8,632 nt of DNA from NCBI GenBank assembly GCA_031256155.1, contig JAIRRD010000126.1:1-8632 (forward strand), given 5' to 3'. The notes under the pieces were generated by a model. That model did not search any database and was not told the DNA's origin. It was given only the letters and a program-made list of their open reading frames with translations. This document shows, in pieces, positions 1 through 5,665 of this stretch. How positions within the stretch are numbered: position 1 is the stretch's first letter; every line of letters begins with the position of its first letter. The stretch is from Holophagales bacterium. GTDB lineage: Bacteria > Acidobacteriota > Holophagae > Holophagales > Holophagaceae. Position numbers and translations under genes: made by a program.

Positions 1-79
1 CTTTGCGGCTATTGGCCATCTCGGTGAGTTTAACCTTCTCAGCATCGCTACACTCGACTTGTCTGGCTTGCTTTGACAT
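1..79 (-). CDS. N-terminus of a probable IS630-like transposase (partial, runs off the left edge)
   Basis: A leftward gene starts with ATG at 77-79 and is cut by the window edge after 26 codons. A strong ribosome binding site (GGAGG, four bases before the ATG) shows the start is real. The visible peptide begins MSKQARQVEC and continues with a D-A-E-K-x-K-L-T-E-M-A-N-S-R-K stretch. In outline this resembles the opening of IS630-family transposases, where a short polar leader precedes an L-T-x-x-E-R-x-x-L-like helix and a helix-turn-helix domain. The gene start is seen directly. The family is inferred from 26 residues and could be wrong, because many DNA-binding proteins open similarly. No terminal inverted repeat or TA duplication could be assigned between this gene and the next. 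Confidence 0.45.
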   Translation of the reverse strand, partial: MSKQARQVECSDAEKVKLTEMANSRK

Positions 80-133
80 ATGCCCTCCAAAAAGATACTT
101 GGAAAACATATCATGGTCCGATAAATTGTGCAA

Positions 134-649
134 CTAGACACTAGGATGTATAGACATCCAGTAGAACGGTGACTTGTTTTCGCTATTATTGTTACCTAGG
201 AATTTGCTGGATATGACAATAAACTTGTCGTTATCGCAAGGAATAGCTTGTAACATTGTCTGGGTGTCTGTTTTGAAATCACCCAATAAATGCCACTCGT
301 CTTCGTCCCATCTTGCAAAAATATAACGCGTAAATTCTGATCCATTTTCATCCTTTTCATCTAAACCCCATGCCAACGTATACAATGAGTCATTGTGCCA
401 ATAAGACCATACAGAAAACTCACGATTTCTACGGAGAATCGAAGAATCAACAACATTAGCAATGTTTGGAATTGATTTGCGGATGTTGCCATCTGCATCT
501 AAAAGGATTTTTCCAAAAGAAATGTTATTGTTTCTTGGACCAGTCAAATCATTCACGAGGAAATGACCATCAACCCATTGACCAACTATTTGAGCATAAG
601 CAGGAATACAAACCACTAGAGAAAAGACCACCATCACGAAACGTATCAT
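134..649 (-). CDS. Small exported protein of unknown function, possibly C-terminally truncated
   Basis: I do not recognise the family. From the ATG at 647-649 the protein has 171 residues and opens with a clear signal peptide: MIR, then a hydrophobic stretch (FVMVVFSLVV), then a likely cleavage site after A-Y-A before Q. A TTG start at 682 would add 11 residues ahead of the signal sequence; neither start has a strong ribosome binding site (a TGGA sits 8 bases before the ATG, a TAGAG 5 bases before the TTG). The mature part is rich in aromatic residues, Asp and Asn, with no obvious catalytic motif and one Cys. Short W/Y-rich strands (WSYWHNDSLYTLAWG, YIFARWDEDEW) suggest a beta-rich fold such as propeller-like repeats. 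It ends abruptly (SPFYWMSIHPSV) only 54 bases before the transposase-like gene, so the end may have been replaced by an insertion. The stop region contains a small palindrome (GGATGT-ATAG-ACATCC, 144-159). Confidence 0.55.
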   Translation of the reverse strand: MIRFVMVVFSLVVCIPAYAQIVGQWVDGHFLVNDLTGPRNNNISFGKILLDADGNIRKSIPNIANVVDSSILRRNREFSVWSYWHNDSLYTLAWGLDEKDENGSEFTRYIFARWDEDEWHLLGDFKTDTQTMLQAIPCDNDKFIVISSKFLGNNNSENKSPFYWMSIHPSV

Positions 650-682
650 ACGCACAATCCATTTCAAAACAACAATGTTCAA

Positions 683-1000
683 AGTAACTCTAGGCTCCGC
701 TTGGAAGCTAACGGACTAAGGAGGCAAGAACGGCAGCCGACAGGAATGTTTTTGCAAATCTCATGGGTATCACCCACCTATTTTGGCTAACAGCGCCCCT
801 GCACCATGCAAAGGCGAACGAGCCACAAACTTCCATAATATCAAAACCAAAATTGCATGTCCAGGGCTTCGAAAAACATTTGAGAGTTTTCACCGATAGA
901 TCCCAGAGAGTGTTCAACAGGTAATGATTCAAAGTCAAACAAACCGCCAAAACACAAGGCGCTCTTGATAAATATCATTACAAATGCAACACTCTCTATA
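683..1000. other. Gap of more than 300 bp without a convincing gene; holds a signal-peptide-like remnant
   Basis: No convincing gene was found between the secreted-protein gene and the purM leader. On the minus strand, 708-764 encodes an 18-residue peptide, MRFAKTFLSAAVLASLVR, then a stop. It looks like the start of an exported protein and has AGGTGG nine bases before its ATG, but no body follows in any frame. It could be the remnant of a decayed gene, a leader peptide, or chance. Longer frames through this stretch (708-950 and 841-1032, minus) have compositions unlike their neighbours and no ribosome binding sites, so they are not annotated. Confidence 0.3.
905..997. repeat. Spaced 10-bp inverted repeat
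   Basis: AGAGAGTGTT at 905-914 is the exact reverse complement of AACACTCTCT at 988-997, with 73 bases between the arms. It could bring the region into a long stem or act as two half-sites for a looping regulator. A 10-bp match at this distance can also arise by chance. No function is claimed. Confidence 0.25.
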
Positions 1001-1050
1001 AAACCGCTATAGTTCCATGTGAAATAGCACATTTCACATGGAACTGCTAT
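1000..1050. repeat. Intergenic palindrome upstream of purM with two TATAGC-type motifs
   Basis: GTTCCATGTGAAAT (1012-1025) and ATTTCACATGGAAC (1031-1044) are perfect 14-bp inverted arms around a 5-base loop (AGCAC). The hairpin is flanked by AAACCGCTATA (1001-1011) on the left and continues into TGCTATA on the right, so TATA can also pair with TATA beyond a 3-base bulge. There is no T-tract, so it is not a classic terminator for either strand. Its position about 70 bases before purM fits an operator, an mRNA leader structure, or a member of a dispersed palindromic repeat family (related motifs at 2151, 2176, 5519 and 5543). Confidence 0.6.
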
Positions 1051-1061
1051 ATATTTATACC
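1033..1061 (+). promoter_or_regulatory. Candidate promoter for purM
   Basis: TTCACA (1033-1038) resembles a -35 box with one mismatch to TTGACA. Seventeen bases later TATACC (1056-1061) resembles a -10 box with two mismatches to TATAAT. Transcription would start near 1067, about 45 bases before the purM start. The -35 box lies inside the right arm of the 1012-1044 palindrome, so a protein bound to the palindrome would block it. This is inference from consensus matching only; A/T-rich TATATATTTATA nearby offers other -10 choices. Confidence 0.25.
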
Positions 1062-1112
1062 CAGCCCATTCAGGTGAATGTGGCTTGGTATAAATGGAAA
1101 GGCTTGGTAAAC

Positions 1113-2150
1113 ATGGTCAAGCACTCTGTTACATACGCATCTTCCGGTGTTGACATAAGCCGCCAGGATGATGCATTGGCACGCATAAAACCTCTGGTTA
1201 AAGCCACTAAAACCTCTGGTGTCCGCAGTGACATTGGACTTTTTGGCGGCCTGTTCAATGCGAGGTTTACAGAGTCAAAGCCACTGCTGGTTGCCAGTAT
1301 GGACGGAGTGGGTACTAAAATGAAAGTGGCTCGCATGGCGGGAATCTGGAATACGGTTGGAGCCGACTTAGTAAATCACTGCATCAACGATATTCTGGTT
1401 CAGGGTGCAAGGCCCCTGTTTTTCCTGGATTACATTGCGGCGCAGAAATTGGAGCCGGATGTTATTGAAAAAATAGTCCAGGGAATGGCGGATGCCTGCA
1501 AGGCTGCCGACTGCGCTCTGATTGGCGGCGAGTTGGCTGAAATGCCAGGTGTATATGCCGAAGGTGAGATAGATGTTGCCGGTTCAATAACAGGGATTAC
1601 GGATGAGGAAAATTTACTGCCCAGATCAAAAGATATGATGCCTGGGGATGTTGTTATCGCTCTGCCTTCTTCCGGCCTTCATACCAACGGTTACTCACTG
1701 GCTCGCAAAGTCTGTTTTGAGATAGCTGGATTGGGCGTAAATGATGAGCTTCCAGGAACAGGCCAATCCGTTGCCCAAGCGCTTCTCGCAGTCCATAAAA
1801 GTTATTTGCCCCACTTGCTACCATTGGTTGAAAATAAAAAACTGCTGGCTATGGCTCACATAACCGGTGGGGGTCTCACAGACAATGTGCCACGCATTCT
1901 GCCGCCGAATTTGGATTTTGTCGCGGATACTTCAAGCTGGGAAATCCCTCCGCTCTTCCGGTTCATTATTGAAAAAGCCAACATGCCCATAGAAGACGCA
2001 CGGCACTCATTCAACCTTGGGGCTGGGATGGCGGTTATCGTTAAAAAGGAAAACTGCGACTTTGTAATAAACCATTTGAAAACAACTGGCGAAACACCCT
2101 GGATCATTGGTGAACTTGCCGGTGGCGCTGGCTGTGTAGTGTACAAGTGA
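1113..2150 (+). CDS. purM: Phosphoribosylformylglycinamidine cyclo-ligase (AIR synthetase)
   Basis: Catalyses the ATP-dependent ring closure of formylglycinamidine ribonucleotide to aminoimidazole ribonucleotide, the fifth step of de novo purine synthesis, in the cytoplasm as a dimer. The 345-residue product has the normal family length and all hallmark motifs: SMDGVGTK (62-69, nucleotide-binding region), NHCINDILVQGA (88-99), GGELAEMPG (138-146), SSGLHTNGYSLAR (186-198), HITGGGLTDNVPR (249-261) and FNLGAGM (300-306). The third motif is usually GGETAEMPG, so Leu replaces Thr here. I chose the ATG at 1113, with AAAGG upstream, because it gives the family N-terminus (MVKHSVTYASSGVDI). An in-frame ATG at 1038 would add 25 unrelated residues read through the palindrome. 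No other purine gene is adjacent, and the gene appears to be transcribed alone. It converges on the phosphoesterase gene, and its stop lies in a shared palindrome. Confidence 0.97.
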   Translation: MVKHSVTYASSGVDISRQDDALARIKPLVKATKTSGVRSDIGLFGGLFNARFTESKPLLVASMDGVGTKMKVARMAGIWNTVGADLVNHCINDILVQGARPLFFLDYIAAQKLEPDVIEKIVQGMADACKAADCALIGGELAEMPGVYAEGEIDVAGSITGITDEENLLPRSKDMMPGDVVIALPSSGLHTNGYSLARKVCFEIAGLGVNDELPGTGQSVAQALLAVHKSYLPHLLPLVENKKLLAMAHITGGGLTDNVPRILPPNLDFVADTSSWEIPPLFRFIIEKANMPIEDARHSFNLGAGMAVIVKKENCDFVINHLKTTGETPWIIGELAGGAGCVVYK

Positions 2151-2192
2151 TATAGCGGTTTGACTACAATAAGTTAAACCGCTATATCACTT
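2145..2192. terminator. Probable bidirectional terminator palindrome containing both convergent stop codons
   Basis: AAGTGATATAGCGGTTT (2145-2161) and its exact reverse complement (2176-2192) form 17-bp arms. The inner bases can extend the stem by three pairs, one of them G-U, leaving an 8-base loop (TACAATAA). The left arm includes the last codon and stop of purM (AAG TGA). The right arm, on the other strand, includes the last codon and stop of the phosphoesterase (AAG TGA). No T-tract follows on either strand, so the structure could end transcription without one, protect the mRNA 3' ends, or be a palindromic repeat unit. The perfect pairing is seen directly; the terminator role is inferred from position. 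Confidence 0.6.
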
Positions 2193-4781
2193 CGCATGGA
2201 CCAGCCTCTTTTTTTTCAGCCCAGTGCCATGGGCTCCGGCGAGGTGGGCGGGGTAGGGAGTGCCAAAACCTTTTACACTGTGCCATAGTGTGCGGTTCAA
2301 CAAGTCATCGTCAATAGCGTCTGGTACACTGAAGTCCAGTGACAGAATGCGGTCTATGAAGTCAACGGCAGATGGCGAAATGTCGGTATTGGCGGCGGTT
2401 GATGCCATTGAAACTATTGAGGCTTTCGACGGGGTCATTTCGTCAAGCGGGATTTGATTTGGGAGAGCCTTGAATGGGGTAAAATCGGGCTTATTTGTAA
2501 AACATGCGTCCATCAATGGGGCAAGAGAGACAAGCTGGTTCATAGCACTCACACCAAAGATTCGGGTTATTGTATGCAGCACGGAACTTTGATTATAAAA
2601 GCTGCTGATGACCTTGCCGCGCTTTGTGTACGGGCTTATCACCAAACAAAGCGATCTATGGCCGTCAACATGGTCAAAGCCATTCTGGGGGTCATCCTCA
2701 TTGACAAAAATACAAGTATCCTTCCAAAAGATGCTGTTGCTCACGGCTTCTACCAGCTTTCCCAGCGCGAGGTCGTTATCCGCTACGTGGGCTCTGGGGG
2801 TAGGCGCACCTTCTTTCAGCCCCTGTGTGTGGTCTTCTGGCAGATAGACTATCAGCAAGTTGGGCATCTCGCCCTTTTTTTCAAATTCGGCGAGTTCCTT
2901 CAAAAACACTTCCATCCGTGCTACGTCTGGAATTTGCATTTCCCACCCCGCATAATCAGGGCATGTGTAGTACCGCAATGGCTCAATATTTATACGCTGT
3001 TCAAAAGAAACCGTTTTCGTCTTGTTTAGGTAGTCGTTGTAGAAGTCCTTCCAGGTGGCGGTCTTTGGGACAAGGGCGGGAAAATCAAATTCGCCGTAAT
3101 TGCGGAAAGATAGTCCCGACAAAAGCAAGATGTCCCATAAAAAAGGCGTTGGGGCGAAAGCCAGGGGATCGGTGCCAAAGTCATAGCTGCGGCTCCACTC
3201 GCCAAATGCCTTTTCCTGATAGTCAGTGGTGATGCCCTGTGTGGCCCATTGATGCCCATCCGCGCTGACTATGCCATTGCAATAGTAATTGTCCAGCAAT
3301 ACAAACTGCTCAGCCAGCGCGTGTTGATTTGGAGTCACCTCGCGGCCAAAAATACAAAGACCGGGGTCGCCATTGCCTTTTTTGATGTCCCCAAATACCT
3401 GGTCGTACGTGCGATTTTCCTTGATTACATAAATGACGTGTTGAAAAACGGATGGCTGCCCCAGCTTATTGGGAACAGGCGCTGGTTTTACCTTGTTTTG
3501 GTTGCGCTCCATCGCCCTCAATGCCTGTGGAATCATTCCCAGCCTCTTTACCTCTGCGGTCATGGATTTCAGGGATTCAGAGCCTGGGATTTCAATCCGC
3601 TGCACAGAGCCTTTCTCCCATTTGACATGCCATTTTTGAACATCTTCATTATCTTGATTCTCTCGCTTTGACTCGTCGCGGGAGCCCTCTCCTTTTGCGT
3701 TAGCGACAAAAATGGCATTGCCGTTCATCGCCACGGCTGAAGGGAACCAGCCTGTTGGTATGAATCCTGATATTTTTGTCTTTGCTTTCATTTCAGCGTC
3801 CCCCAATTCCAGAACAGCGATTGCGTTATTGCCGCCATTGGCCACGAGCAGCGTTTTTTCATCGCTGCTCAGGGATAGCGCGTTTGGCAGACTACCGAAA
3901 AGCAGGTGTGTGTCGGGGCGGATGGAAATGGTTTCGAGTGTCTTAAAATCCTGGGTCTCGACGATAGCCACAGTATCAGAGTTGGCATTGGCAATATAGA
4001 GCATGGAACCACTTGAATTTGCGACAATTTGCGATGGGTGCAGACCAACTTCGATTTCTGCCAGAACTGCGCCGCTTTCCAGGTCAACCCTGGAGATGGT
4101 ACCGCTTATGGGATAGCTGCGCTCGTCAACGACCACAGGTGTACCGGATGATTGCATAACAGCATCGCCCTGCCTGGCACGCCGTCCGCCCCAATTTGTC
4201 ACATATGCAATTTTTTCGTCAACGCTGAGCGCAACGCCGTAAGGAGCAACCCCCACAGGTATTTCCTTAACCACCTTCTCATTTTCCAAATCAACGATGG
4301 CAAGCGTGTTATGGCGGTTCATGGCTACAAATGCCATTTTTCCATCCTTACTCAGTGCCAGTCCGCATGGATATGAAGCCTTTTTGTCAGCAGAAGGGAT
4401 GGGTATGTTCCTTCCCCATGACCAGTATCCCAAAGAATCCCTCTTTGCCTCTACAAGTCCCGTCCACGCCGTAGTGAGCCATGCCCCATCAGGACTTATC
4501 GCAATTCCGTGCATGGAGGCCGCCATCTTTTCAAATGGCAGGAACTGCACTTGGCTTCCATCTTTCGCATCCAGCACTATCAGGCCTCTGTTTGATTTTA
4601 CGAGTGCCAGGCCAAAGTCTTCTGACAACGCCAAGTCAATTGGTCTGCCCGAAAACGCCATAGTATGGCCCGCAGGTTGCAGTCCCTGCCCGCTTGGTAG
4701 CAAGGGCATTTTATTTGTCTGCTGTCCAATTAGCGGCGCGACAATTAAAAGATAAAAGTAAAAAAAGGCAGTTCTGGACAT
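2187..4781 (-). CDS. Secreted YncE-like beta-propeller / phosphoesterase fusion protein
   Basis: An 864-residue exported protein in two parts. After a signal peptide (MSRTAFFYFYLLIVAPLIG), residues of roughly 40-365 form a YVTN/YncE-like beta-propeller, with repeats such as GLALSKDGKMAFVAMNRHNTLAIVDL, GVALSVDEKIAYVTNWG and IVANSSGSMLYIANANSDTVAIV. Residues of roughly 445-750 match the phosphoesterase family (PF04185) of acid phosphatases and phospholipase C: HVIYVIKENRTYDQVFGD (448-465), LLDNYYCNG with S-A-D-G-H (about 495-510), YLPEDHTQG (646-654), and a metal-site-like E-D-D...D-H-V-D-G-H cluster (695-708). It probably hydrolyses a phosphate ester in the periplasm or outside the cell; the substrate is unknown. 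An in-frame TTG at 4808 would add nine residues, but the ATG at 4779-4781 has TTTGGAG six bases upstream and starts directly at the signal peptide. Three tiny frames on the same strand lie upstream. Confidence 0.9.
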   Translation of the reverse strand: MSRTAFFYFYLLIVAPLIGQQTNKMPLLPSGQGLQPAGHTMAFSGRPIDLALSEDFGLALVKSNRGLIVLDAKDGSQVQFLPFEKMAASMHGIAISPDGAWLTTAWTGLVEAKRDSLGYWSWGRNIPIPSADKKASYPCGLALSKDGKMAFVAMNRHNTLAIVDLENEKVVKEIPVGVAPYGVALSVDEKIAYVTNWGGRRARQGDAVMQSSGTPVVVDERSYPISGTISRVDLESGAVLAEIEVGLHPSQIVANSSGSMLYIANANSDTVAIVETQDFKTLETISIRPDTHLLFGSLPNALSLSSDEKTLLVANGGNNAIAVLELGDAEMKAKTKISGFIPTGWFPSAVAMNGNAIFVANAKGEGSRDESKRENQDNEDVQKWHVKWEKGSVQRIEIPGSESLKSMTAEVKRLGMIPQALRAMERNQNKVKPAPVPNKLGQPSVFQHVIYVIKENRTYDQVFGDIKKGNGDPGLCIFGREVTPNQHALAEQFVLLDNYYCNGIVSADGHQWATQGITTDYQEKAFGEWSRSYDFGTDPLAFAPTPFLWDILLLSGLSFRNYGEFDFPALVPKTATWKDFYNDYLNKTKTVSFEQRINIEPLRYYTCPDYAGWEMQIPDVARMEVFLKELAEFEKKGEMPNLLIVYLPEDHTQGLKEGAPTPRAHVADNDLALGKLVEAVSNSIFWKDTCIFVNEDDPQNGFDHVDGHRSLCLVISPYTKRGKVISSFYNQSSVLHTITRIFGVSAMNQLVSLAPLMDACFTNKPDFTPFKALPNQIPLDEMTPSKASIVSMASTAANTDISPSAVDFIDRILSLDFSVPDAIDDDLLNRTLWHSVKGFGTPYPAHLAGAHGTGLKKKRLVHAK

Positions 4782-4806
4782 GTTTTGCTCCAAATGAGGT
4801 AATTTC

Positions 4807-4824
4807 AAAATATATAGCTATTTT
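4807..4824. repeat. Short AT-rich palindrome upstream of the phosphoesterase gene
   Basis: AAAATA (4807-4812) and TATTTT (4819-4824) are inverted arms around TATAGC. The unit contains TATAGCTATTTT, a relaxed match to the TATAGC(A/G)GTTY motif found in the other intergenic gaps. It lies in the 46-base gap between the possible small frame and the phosphoesterase start. The stem is weak, and a role is not evident. Confidence 0.3.
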
Positions 4825-4827
4825 CGC

Positions 4828-4977
4828 TCATTTCATAGTCCACTCCAAACGCTCCCTTAAAGCCTGCAGGTCTTTGGCACATGTACCAAAACCAACAAGC
4901 TCTTGGATGGCATCGTCCGGCTTTATTCCGGCGAAACCCATCAAGTTCGCCACACTTGCAAAGCTTAAATTTTGCAA
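4828..4977 (-). CDS. Possible small protein or gene remnant, start uncertain
   Basis: The frame is open from 5007 down to a TGA at 4828-4830 (59 codons), too short for usual length cut-offs. The translation looks protein-like: LQNLSFASVANLMGFAGIKP, then D-D-A-I-Q-E-L-V-G-F-G-T-C-A-K-D-L-Q-A-L-R-E-R-L-E-W-T-M-K, with two plausible amphipathic helices. Its weakness is the start. The only options are TTG at 4977 (49 aa, used here), GTG, or ATG at 4941 (37 aa), and none has a good ribosome binding site. The open stretch starts at a TAA that lies three bases before the end of the zinc-ribbon gene, so translation could be coupled to that gene, or this could be the tail of a broken gene. An 8-bp inverted repeat (CTTGCAAA 4955-4962, TTTGCAAG 4971-4978) lies at the presumed start. 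I do not recognise the family. Confidence 0.35.
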   Translation of the reverse strand: MQNLSFASVANLMGFAGIKPDDAIQELVGFGTCAKDLQALRERLEWTMK

Positions 4978-5003
4978 GCGACTAAGAAGTTTTGAAATAG
5001 GCT

Positions 5004-5216
5004 CTACTTATGGAGGGGGAGTGTTCTTACCAGCCGCTTGCAGCCATTGCAGATGAGCGTATATACATCGGGTGCTTCACAGTGATAGATGTAGCCGGGG
5101 CCTTCAGCGGTTTCTTGTTTGGCTGTCTCCAGGCGGCCAAAGTGATACTCTGCAATGCGGACGCTTCCAGAGGCTGTGAGGTCGGCGCCGCAGTTGGCGC
5201 AAGTTAGAGCGGACAT
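5004..5216 (-). CDS. Small zinc-ribbon-like protein
   Basis: A 70-residue cytoplasmic protein with paired CxxC motifs near its two ends: C6-x2-C9 (in LTCANCGADL) and C56-x2-C59 (in LICNGCKRLV), as in treble-clef or zinc-ribbon proteins that bind one zinc ion. H45-C46 lies between them and could be an alternative ligand. The middle (residues 20-45) is unremarkable. The start is well supported by AGGAG five bases before the ATG. It follows the small membrane-protein gene by 24 bases on the same strand, so the two probably share a transcript, and further small or large genes lie downstream. No function can be assigned; such proteins often act as adaptors or bind nucleic acid. The plus-strand frame over the same bases is a shadow. 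Confidence 0.75.
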   Translation of the reverse strand: MSALTCANCGADLTASGSVRIAEYHFGRLETAKQETAEGPGYIYHCEAPDVYTLICNGCKRLVRTLPLHK

Positions 5217-5240
5217 GCTGACTCCTGATAGAAAATTAGG

Positions 5241-5408
5241 TCAGAGCAAAAAACGCCAAATCAAATAACCAGCTAGGCCTAACAGAAGCAAGCCCAGCAA
5301 GGTACGAAATCCCACCCTAAAGAGACGGGAAAGCACTTTACCAATTCTATAGGCAACCCATAGAATAACCAGAGCACAAAACGCGAGCAGAACAATTTGT
5401 ATTGTCAT
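5241..5408 (-). CDS. Small two-helix membrane protein (55 aa)
   Basis: Read directly from the sequence: ATG at 5406-5408, TGA at 5241-5243. The peptide begins MTIQIVLLAFCALVILWVAY, followed by a basic loop RIGKVLSRLFRVGFR, and ends with a second hydrophobic stretch, T-L-L-G-L-L-L-L-G-L-A-G-Y-L-I-W-R-F-L-L. This is a textbook small integral membrane protein with two transmembrane helices joined by a positively charged, probably cytoplasmic loop, so both ends would face outward. An in-frame TAG lies two codons before the ATG, which fixes the start. The best ribosome binding site, GGGAG, is 11 bases away, which is long. It is probably the first gene of a leftward operon with the zinc-ribbon gene 24 bases downstream. 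The general shape recalls BofA-like and other short membrane proteins, but no family is claimed. Confidence 0.7.
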   Translation of the reverse strand: MTIQIVLLAFCALVILWVAYRIGKVLSRLFRVGFRTLLGLLLLGLAGYLIWRFLL

Positions 5409-5665
5409 TAACTAAATAGCTCCCGTCATATAGCAATTTTTGTTTGTAATGCTTGCTTAAGGGCGGGCAAATCCGCATGCAAGCAATACGCCACAATAAT
5501 TTGCAAGCAATTCCTAGCGTAGCAGTTCGGCTTTGAAAAGTTGAACTGCTACATAATTCTACCAATATTTTGTATCATGGAGGTTTGCAAGTACTCTAAA
5601 TGTGTGTGTTATTTTGCTTTCCTTGTTGGAAGCAGGTTTGAAATTGTTCGGGCAGGAGTTAATAC
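5409..5665. other. Divergent intergenic region with short repeats
   Basis: This gap separates the leftward small-gene cluster from the rightward rdgC operon, so promoters for both must lie here, but I see no strong -35/-10 pair. It holds TATAGCAATTTTTG (5429-5442), a direct repeat TGCAAGCAAT at 5478-5487 and 5502-5511 with a related inverted AATGCTTGC at 5449-5457, and the hairpin at 5519-5552. A frame starting at 5541 runs into rdgC in another frame and is a shadow. Confidence 0.4.
5519..5552. repeat. Hairpin repeat GTAGCAGTTC...GAACTGCTAC
   Basis: GTAGCAGTTC (5519-5528) and GAACTGCTAC (5543-5552) are perfect 10-bp inverted arms around 14 bases (GGCTTTGAAAAGTT). Those bases can extend the stem by two G-U pairs and several more Watson-Crick pairs. 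GAACTGCTA also ends the palindrome upstream of purM (1041-1049), marking both as members of one dispersed family. It lies about 110 bases before the rdgC-like operon. It could be a regulatory hairpin or a REP-like palindrome. Confidence 0.55.

Noticed and set aside
708..1032. Minus-strand frames of 80 and 63 codons between the secreted-protein gene and purM
   Set aside because: No ribosome binding sites at their starts, unusual Cys/Trp-rich composition and no family resemblance. Only the terminal signal-like peptide was kept, as a low-confidence remnant.
1038..1112. Upstream in-frame ATG extending purM by 25 residues
   Set aside because: The extension is translated from the palindrome and promoter-like region, has no ribosome binding site, and is absent from the family. 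The ATG at 1113 gives the normal N-terminus.
2454..3029. 191-codon plus-strand frame inside the phosphoesterase gene
   Set aside because: It lies wholly antisense to a gene whose product shows conserved catalytic motifs over the same bases. Its translation has no recognisable domain and no good ribosome binding site. The other plus-strand frames between 2260 and 4755 were rejected for the same reason.
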